DNA from: Deltaproteobacteria bacterium
GTDB lineage: Bacteria > Desulfobacterota > GWC2-55-46 > DRQE01
NCBI GenBank assembly: GCA_016219165.1
Contig: JACRCB010000182.1
Span: 1 to 9,548 of the forward strand
Direction: 5' to 3'
Length of the DNA stretch: 9,548 nt
Shown here: positions 5,764-9,548 of the stretch, in pieces
Position numbering within the stretch: position 1 is the first letter of the stretch
Layout of the letters: each line of letters opens with the position of its first letter
Notes under the pieces: model-generated
Told to the model about the DNA's origin: nothing
Database searches by the model: none
What the model saw: only the letters and a program-made list of their open reading frames with translations
Translations under genes and position numbers: made by a program

Positions 5764-6864
5764 TCACGCCTCATTGCCCTTTATACAGATATTGAGAATT
5801 ATTCCCACCGAAAGCATGCTCGCTACGAGCGAAGACCCGCCGTAACTTATAAATGGAAGAGGAAGGCCCTTCGGCGGAAGTATCCCCAGGACAACGGCCA
5901 TGTTGATGAGCGCCTGCAGTGTTATCATCAGGGTAAGCCCTAGCGCCAGATACACGCCGTGAAGGTCTTTTGCCTCCCGCGCAACCTTTATGCCGCTTGC
6001 AAGAAACATGATATAGAGGACTATGACCCCCACAACCCCCACAAGCCCCAGTTCCTCTCCTATGACCGAGAATATGAAATCCGTATGGGCCTCCGGCAGA
6101 TAAAAGAGTTTCTGATGGCCCTGCCCGAGCCCCACCCCCCATACCCCGCCGCTTCCGAAGGCGAGGAAAGACTGCACCATCTGCCAGCCCTTGCCGGTTG
6201 GGTCTCTCCACGGGTCGAGGAAGACAAGGATTCTATTCACCATGTAACTGAACCTTGTCACAACGAGATATAAGGCCGGCAGCATCAGGACGAATATACC
6301 TAAAAGATGCCTCACCCTTACCCCGCCGATGAAATTCATGATATATACGAGGATAAAGAGCGTTACCGCGCTCCCGAAATCCGGCTCCGCCATTATCAGG
6401 GCGATAACTAACCCCGGGATGAGGATGTTCGGAAGAAAACCGAAGGAGAAACTCTTTATCTTCTCTTTCTTCTCCTCGAGCGAATACGCAAGGAATATGA
6501 CGACCGCGAGTTTCGCGAATTCGGAGGGCTGGAAGGTAACAGGCCCCATACGCAGCCACCTCCGAGCCCCGCCGGCCTCCCTCCCGAGCCCCGGGATAAG
6601 GACGAGTAAAAGCATTGCGAGCGACAACATAAGGATAGGGTAGGCGGCCTTTTTGTAGATTGGATAGGGTATCCTCGAAGAGACGGCGAACAGAACGGCG
6701 CCTATAAGGGTATACAGGATGTGCTTCCTTAAGAAGAAATATTCGTCCCCGAACTTCTGCATCGCCACGATGAAACTTGTGGAATAGACCATGACCACCC
6801 CCGCGGAAAGGAACGCGAGCGTGAGTATTATAAGTATCCTCTCCTGATGCGCCTTCCTTAACAT
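5764..6864 (-). CDS. ftsW: FtsW, septal peptidoglycan glycosyltransferase (SEDS family)
   Basis: Polytopic inner-membrane polymerase that builds septal glycan from lipid II together with a class B PBP (FtsI, not in this window). The 366 residues are strongly hydrophobic with about ten membrane segments. SEDS motifs in order: GGARRWL (98-104), FQPSEFAKL (111-119), EPDFGSA (160-166), FLDPW (215-219), GWQMVQS (226-232), GLGQG (245-249), LPEAHTDFIF (256-265) with the proposed catalytic Asp262, and PFISYGGSS (337-345) near the C terminus. Location between murD and murG favours FtsW over RodA. The ATG at 6864 overlaps the murD TAA by 7 nt (ATGTTAA), implying translational coupling, and a weak purine tract (AGGG) precedes it. 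The protein ends soon after the last span with no long cytoplasmic tail. Confidence 0.96.
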   Translation of the reverse strand: MLRKAHQERILIILTLAFLSAGVVMVYSTSFIVAMQKFGDEYFFLRKHILYTLIGAVLFAVSSRIPYPIYKKAAYPILMLSLAMLLLVLIPGLGREAGGARRWLRMGPVTFQPSEFAKLAVVIFLAYSLEEKKEKIKSFSFGFLPNILIPGLVIALIMAEPDFGSAVTLFILVYIMNFIGGVRVRHLLGIFVLMLPALYLVVTRFSYMVNRILVFLDPWRDPTGKGWQMVQSFLAFGSGGVWGVGLGQGHQKLFYLPEAHTDFIFSVIGEELGLVGVVGVIVLYIMFLASGIKVAREAKDLHGVYLALGLTLMITLQALINMAVVLGILPPKGLPLPFISYGGSSLVASMLSVGIILNICIKGNEA

Positions 6865-8249
6865 TCCCTAAGGCCCTCTACGAGTTTTTTAAACGCCTCT
6901 CCGCGCTCTTCAAAGTTGCGGAACATGTCGAAACTCGAACACGCCGGCGAAAAGAGCACCACATCCCCCGGCTGCGCCATCGAGCCTGCGAGTGTCACGG
7001 CCTCCTTAAGCCCCTCGGCCTCCATCGCCCCGGCCACCCCTTCAAGGGCGTCCTTGAGCCTCTTTTTCGCCTCACCAATCACTATCAGGAGTTTTACCTT
7101 CTCCCCCGCAATCTCTCTTAAAAAACCGTAATCCCCGCCCTTGTCCTTTCCTCCGGCAATCAGAATAACCCTCTTGCCTTTGCCAATGCCCTCGAGCGCC
7201 TTGAAAAGGCTTCCTCCGTTGGTGGATTTCGAGTCGTTGAAATACCTCACCCCGGAAAACTCCCGCACGAACTCCATACGGTGGGGCAGGCCCCTGAAGT
7301 TTTTTACCGTATCGCAGAGTGTTTCCTTTTCTATGCCGGCGACGCTTGCCGCGGCTATAACCGCCATTATGTTCTCGGTATTGTGCACCCCCGCCAGATA
7401 AAACCCCTCGGCCGGATAGACATCCTCTTTTCCGCCAAGCGTTGAGACTATCTCCCTTCCCCTCAGATAAAGCCCTTGCTTGAGCCTTCCTGACGTGGTA
7501 AAGGGGATTACGTTACTCTTTAAACCCTGCCTCCCGAGCCTCTCCCTTATCGCCGGGTCTCCGACATTCAGGACCGCATAGTCGTCCTTACCCTGGTTCG
7601 AGAATATACGGAATTTCACATCGGCGTAATCCTTGAAACTTTTGTGCCGGTAGAGGTGGTCTTCGGTTATATTTAAAAGCACCGCCACACGGGGGCAAAA
7701 GGTCTTTACCAGCTCGAGATGGAAACTGCTTATCTCGAGAACACAGAGCTCAAACCTTACCGTGCCTTCAAAGTACTCCATCGCCGGTATCCCGATATTG
7801 CCGCCCATGAAGACCTTCCTGCCCGCCCTCTTAAATATTTCCGCGAGGAGGGTCGTGGTGGTGGACTTGCCGTTTGTGCCTGTAACCGCGAAGACAGGCA
7901 CGTCCACGTATCTCGAAAAGAGTTCTATGTCGTTTATAACCTCGGTCCCCTTTCTCTTCGCCTCCTCCAAAAGGGGCATATCGCTCTCTACTCCCGGGCT
8001 TACGACTATCAGGTCCGAGGAAAGAAAACTCTTGACGGTATGCCCTCCGGCTTCGATTGTAACGCCGAGACATTGGAGTTCCTCTCCCCCGGCAATATCC
8101 GAGATGGGCTTTATGTCCGTGGCAATAACCTCTGCGCCGAGCCTTTTAAGGAACCTCGACAGGGAAAACCCCGTCTTGCCCAATCCCACGACGAGGACCC
8201 TCTTGCCAATTACCCCTTCAAACCTCTCTTTCATGTCCATTGTTATCAT
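6858..8249 (-). CDS. murD: UDP-N-acetylmuramoyl-L-alanine--D-glutamate ligase
   Basis: Cytoplasmic Mur ligase adding D-Glu to UDP-MurNAc-L-Ala. From the ATG at 8249 it has 463 residues, a normal length. Motifs: GLGKTG (22-27), VVSPGV (82-87), GTNGKSTTTT (124-133, P-loop), GGNIG (149-153), LEISSFHLE (171-179), NITEDHL (193-199), ADVKFRIF with the likely carbamylated Lys212, GVHNTENIMA (287-296), LPHRMEFV (321-328), NDSKSTN (338-344), IAGGKDKGGDY (364-374) and FSPACSSFDMF (433-443). The segment usually DHLDRH reads DHLYRH (197-202). An ATG at 8333 would add 28 residues (MAGAQDNRK onward) that overlap the mraY end by 88 nt and resemble no Mur N terminus. I therefore chose 8249, where ATGA overlaps the mraY TGA. 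ATGs at 8240 and 8234 are also possible. The 3' end overlaps ftsW by 7 nt. Confidence 0.96.
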   Translation of the reverse strand: MITMDMKERFEGVIGKRVLVVGLGKTGFSLSRFLKRLGAEVIATDIKPISDIAGGEELQCLGVTIEAGGHTVKSFLSSDLIVVSPGVESDMPLLEEAKRKGTEVINDIELFSRYVDVPVFAVTGTNGKSTTTTLLAEIFKRAGRKVFMGGNIGIPAMEYFEGTVRFELCVLEISSFHLELVKTFCPRVAVLLNITEDHLYRHKSFKDYADVKFRIFSNQGKDDYAVLNVGDPAIRERLGRQGLKSNVIPFTTSGRLKQGLYLRGREIVSTLGGKEDVYPAEGFYLAGVHNTENIMAVIAAASVAGIEKETLCDTVKNFRGLPHRMEFVREFSGVRYFNDSKSTNGGSLFKALEGIGKGKRVILIAGGKDKGGDYGFLREIAGEKVKLLIVIGEAKKRLKDALEGVAGAMEAEGLKEAVTLAGSMAQPGDVVLFSPACSSFDMFRNFEERGEAFKKLVEGLREC

Positions 8250-9319
8250 CTTATCTTCAGGGTGCTTACTGCAACGAGCGCGAGTATTATCGCTATTATC
8301 CAGAACCTTACGATTATCTTGGGCTCCGGCCATCCTTTCAATTCATAGTGGTGGTGTATGGGCGCCATTGCAAAGACCCTTTTCCCCCTGAACTTAAACG
8401 AAATAACCTGGAATATCACGGAGAGCGCCTCCATGACGAATATCCCCCCGACGACCAGAAGCAGTATCTCGTTTTTTGTGATGACGGCCATACACCCGAG
8501 CGCTCCCCCCAGACTGAGCGCCCCTATGTCTCCCATGAAGACCTGCGCGGGGTATGTGTTGAACCACAGAAACCCAAGGCTTGCCCCCACCATCGCCCCG
8601 GCAAACACAGAGAGTTCCCCGGCCCCGGGGACGTACATTATCTGCAGATAGTTTGCCAGTTTTACATGACCCGTAAGATACGCAAATAAGAGATACGTTG
8701 CCGCGGCTATTGTGACAGGGCCTATCGCAAGCCCGTCAAGCCCGTCGGTAAGGTTGACCGCATTCGACGCCCCCGTGATTACCAGGGCGGCGAACGGTAT
8801 GTAGAGAATGCCGAGGTCGAGCCCGGCCCCCTTAAAAAGAGGCATTGTAACGACCGTATTGAAATCGTTTAAATAGAGGAATATAGCGGCGGCGAGAGAT
8901 ATCACCACCTGGGCCGTAAACTTCGCCCTTGCCCTGAGCCCGCCCGGCCTTTTAAGCACCACCTTTCTATAGTCGTCGATAAACCCTACTCCTCCCATGC
9001 CGACCGTCACAAATATCAAGACCCAGACATACGTGTTCAGGAGGTTGCCCCAGAGGAATATGGAAGTTAAAACGGACAGAAGTATAATCGTCCCTCCCAT
9101 CGTGGGTGTGCCGGCCTTAAGCATGTGCGCGGGCGGGACGGCCTCCCTTATGACCTCGCCGACCTGCATAACCTTGAGTTTCCTTATGAGATAAGGGCCT
9201 GCGACAAAACTTACAATAAGCGCCGTAACCGAACCGTAGATGGTCCTGAAGGTTATGTACTGAAACAGGTTGAATACGGTGTGATACTTTGACAGAGGAT
9301 ACAAAAAATGAAAGAGCAT
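8246..9319 (-). CDS. mraY: Phospho-N-acetylmuramoyl-pentapeptide transferase
   Basis: Integral membrane enzyme transferring phospho-MurNAc-pentapeptide from UDP to undecaprenyl phosphate, forming lipid I, the substrate of MurG. The 357 residues have about ten hydrophobic spans and the family signatures: GTPTMGG (70-76), GFIDDYRKV (112-120) with the Asp115-Asp116 pair, SNAVNLTDGLDGLA (185-198), NTYPAQVFMGDIGAL (254-268) with the catalytic Asp264, and MAPIHHHYELKGW (318-330). Length is typical. The ATG at 9319 follows a GGAGGAAAGGG purine tract in the 46-nt spacer after murF. Its TGA overlaps the murD ATG by 4 nt. WecA-type relatives lack the HHHYE loop and TPTMGG in this form, so MraY is secure. 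Confidence 0.97.
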   Translation of the reverse strand: MLFHFLYPLSKYHTVFNLFQYITFRTIYGSVTALIVSFVAGPYLIRKLKVMQVGEVIREAVPPAHMLKAGTPTMGGTIILLSVLTSIFLWGNLLNTYVWVLIFVTVGMGGVGFIDDYRKVVLKRPGGLRARAKFTAQVVISLAAAIFLYLNDFNTVVTMPLFKGAGLDLGILYIPFAALVITGASNAVNLTDGLDGLAIGPVTIAAATYLLFAYLTGHVKLANYLQIMYVPGAGELSVFAGAMVGASLGFLWFNTYPAQVFMGDIGALSLGGALGCMAVITKNEILLLVVGGIFVMEALSVIFQVISFKFRGKRVFAMAPIHHHYELKGWPEPKIIVRFWIIAIILALVAVSTLKIR

Positions 9320-9365
9320 CTAAATCCCTTTCCTCCGGGGAAGAATTTTCCTGTTTGCAAAAAGG
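9320..9365 (-). promoter_or_regulatory. murF-mraY spacer with mraY ribosome binding site
   Basis: In the 46-nt spacer the minus strand carries GGAGGAAAGGG ending 6 nt before the mraY ATG. AAAGGG, or GGAGG at 12 nt, could serve as Shine-Dalgarno sequence. I see no terminator hairpin or promoter here, which fits continuous transcription from murF. Confidence 0.5.
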
Positions 9366-9548
9366 TTATCGCTTCTCATCCAGCCCCTTTATCGCCTCCA
9401 CTATCTCCTCCATGCGCGCCGCCCTCGAACCCTTGACGAGAACAAAGTCGCCTTCCTCGAGTATTCTTTCAAGCCCTTCGATTGCCTCGGCGTTATTGTC
9501 GAAGGCGAAGATATCTTTTATGCCGGCCCTTATGCCGGCCATGGATGC
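9366..9548 (-). CDS. murF: UDP-N-acetylmuramoyl-tripeptide--D-alanyl-D-alanine ligase (C-terminal fragment)
   Basis: The last 60 codons and TAA of a gene entering from the right edge. In this frame the peptide contains DIFAFDNNAEAIEGLERIL and, near the end, GDFVLVKGSRAARMEEIVEA. The phrase D.VLVKGSR...ME..V is the C-terminal signature of Mur ligases, and in MurF this segment closes the protein. MurE shares a related C terminus, but the position directly before mraY is the normal place for MurF. The product is UDP-MurNAc-pentapeptide, the substrate of MraY. The first complete codon coincides with the window edge (GCA, Ala). An in-frame tandem 12-bp repeat encodes AGIR-AGIK (9518-9540). Confidence 0.92.
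   Translation of the reverse strand, partial: ASMAGIRAGIKDIFAFDNNAEAIEGLERILEEGDFVLVKGSRAARMEEIVEAIKGLDEKR

Noticed and set aside
7719..8391. Two plus-strand frames of 209 codons each opposite murD and mraY
   Set aside because: Both are antisense to genes with full motif support, they overlap each other in different frames, and neither resembles a protein family.
1..9548. CRISPR array, tRNA or rRNA genes, prophage or transposase genes
   Set aside because: No regularly spaced repeats, no cloverleaf-like segment and no such protein motif was found. Coding content is fully explained by ten dcw genes, so no undescribed gene system is claimed.

Overview
The window is one uninterrupted stretch of a bacterial dcw (division and cell wall) cluster. 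All ten genes are on the minus strand, so transcription runs from position 9548 towards 1. In transcription order they are murF (3' end only), mraY, murD, ftsW, murG, murC, murB, ddl, ftsQ and ftsA (first 21 codons only). Every gene is recognised from its own conserved motifs. The gene order is the standard one, and ftsZ would be expected just beyond the left edge.

The host is a Gram-negative-type bacterium, since it has FtsQ with a POTRA domain and a ddl linked to ftsQ and ftsA. GC content is moderate (a little over half by eye), and ATA and AGG codons are common. Together with the gene order and the kind of small dispersed repeats present, this suggests a deltaproteobacterial or Nitrospirota-like lineage rather than an enteric. 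That placement is inference from style and no marker here is decisive.

Layout: murF (9366-9548) finishes UDP-MurNAc-pentapeptide. MraY (8246-9319) moves it to the lipid carrier. MurD (6858-8249) adds D-Glu. FtsW (5764-6864) is the septal glycan polymerase. MurG (4517-5647) makes lipid II. MurC (3081-4496) adds L-Ala. MurB (2105-3010) reduces the enolpyruvyl group. Ddl (902-1903) makes the D-Ala-D-Ala that MurF uses. FtsQ (65-889) and FtsA (1-64) belong to the divisome. The operon therefore supplies precursor synthesis, polymerisation and divisome assembly together. Most junctions are tight: mraY/murD overlap by 4 nt, murD/ftsW overlap by 7 nt, ftsQ/ftsA abut at 0 nt, and ddl/ftsQ are 12 nt apart.

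The only two spacers longer than 100 bp are ftsW-murG (116 bp) and murB-ddl (201 bp), and these are where the non-routine content lies. The murB-ddl spacer holds a MITE-like or REP-like element of about 157 bp with perfect 10-bp terminal inverted repeats and nested internal hairpins. One terminal repeat contains the ATG of the longest ddl reading frame, so that start is doubtful. The ftsW-murG spacer holds several small inverted repeats, one overlapping the ribosome binding site of murG, which starts with TTG. I see no tRNA, rRNA, CRISPR array, transposase gene, convincing promoter or intrinsic terminator, and no undescribed gene system.
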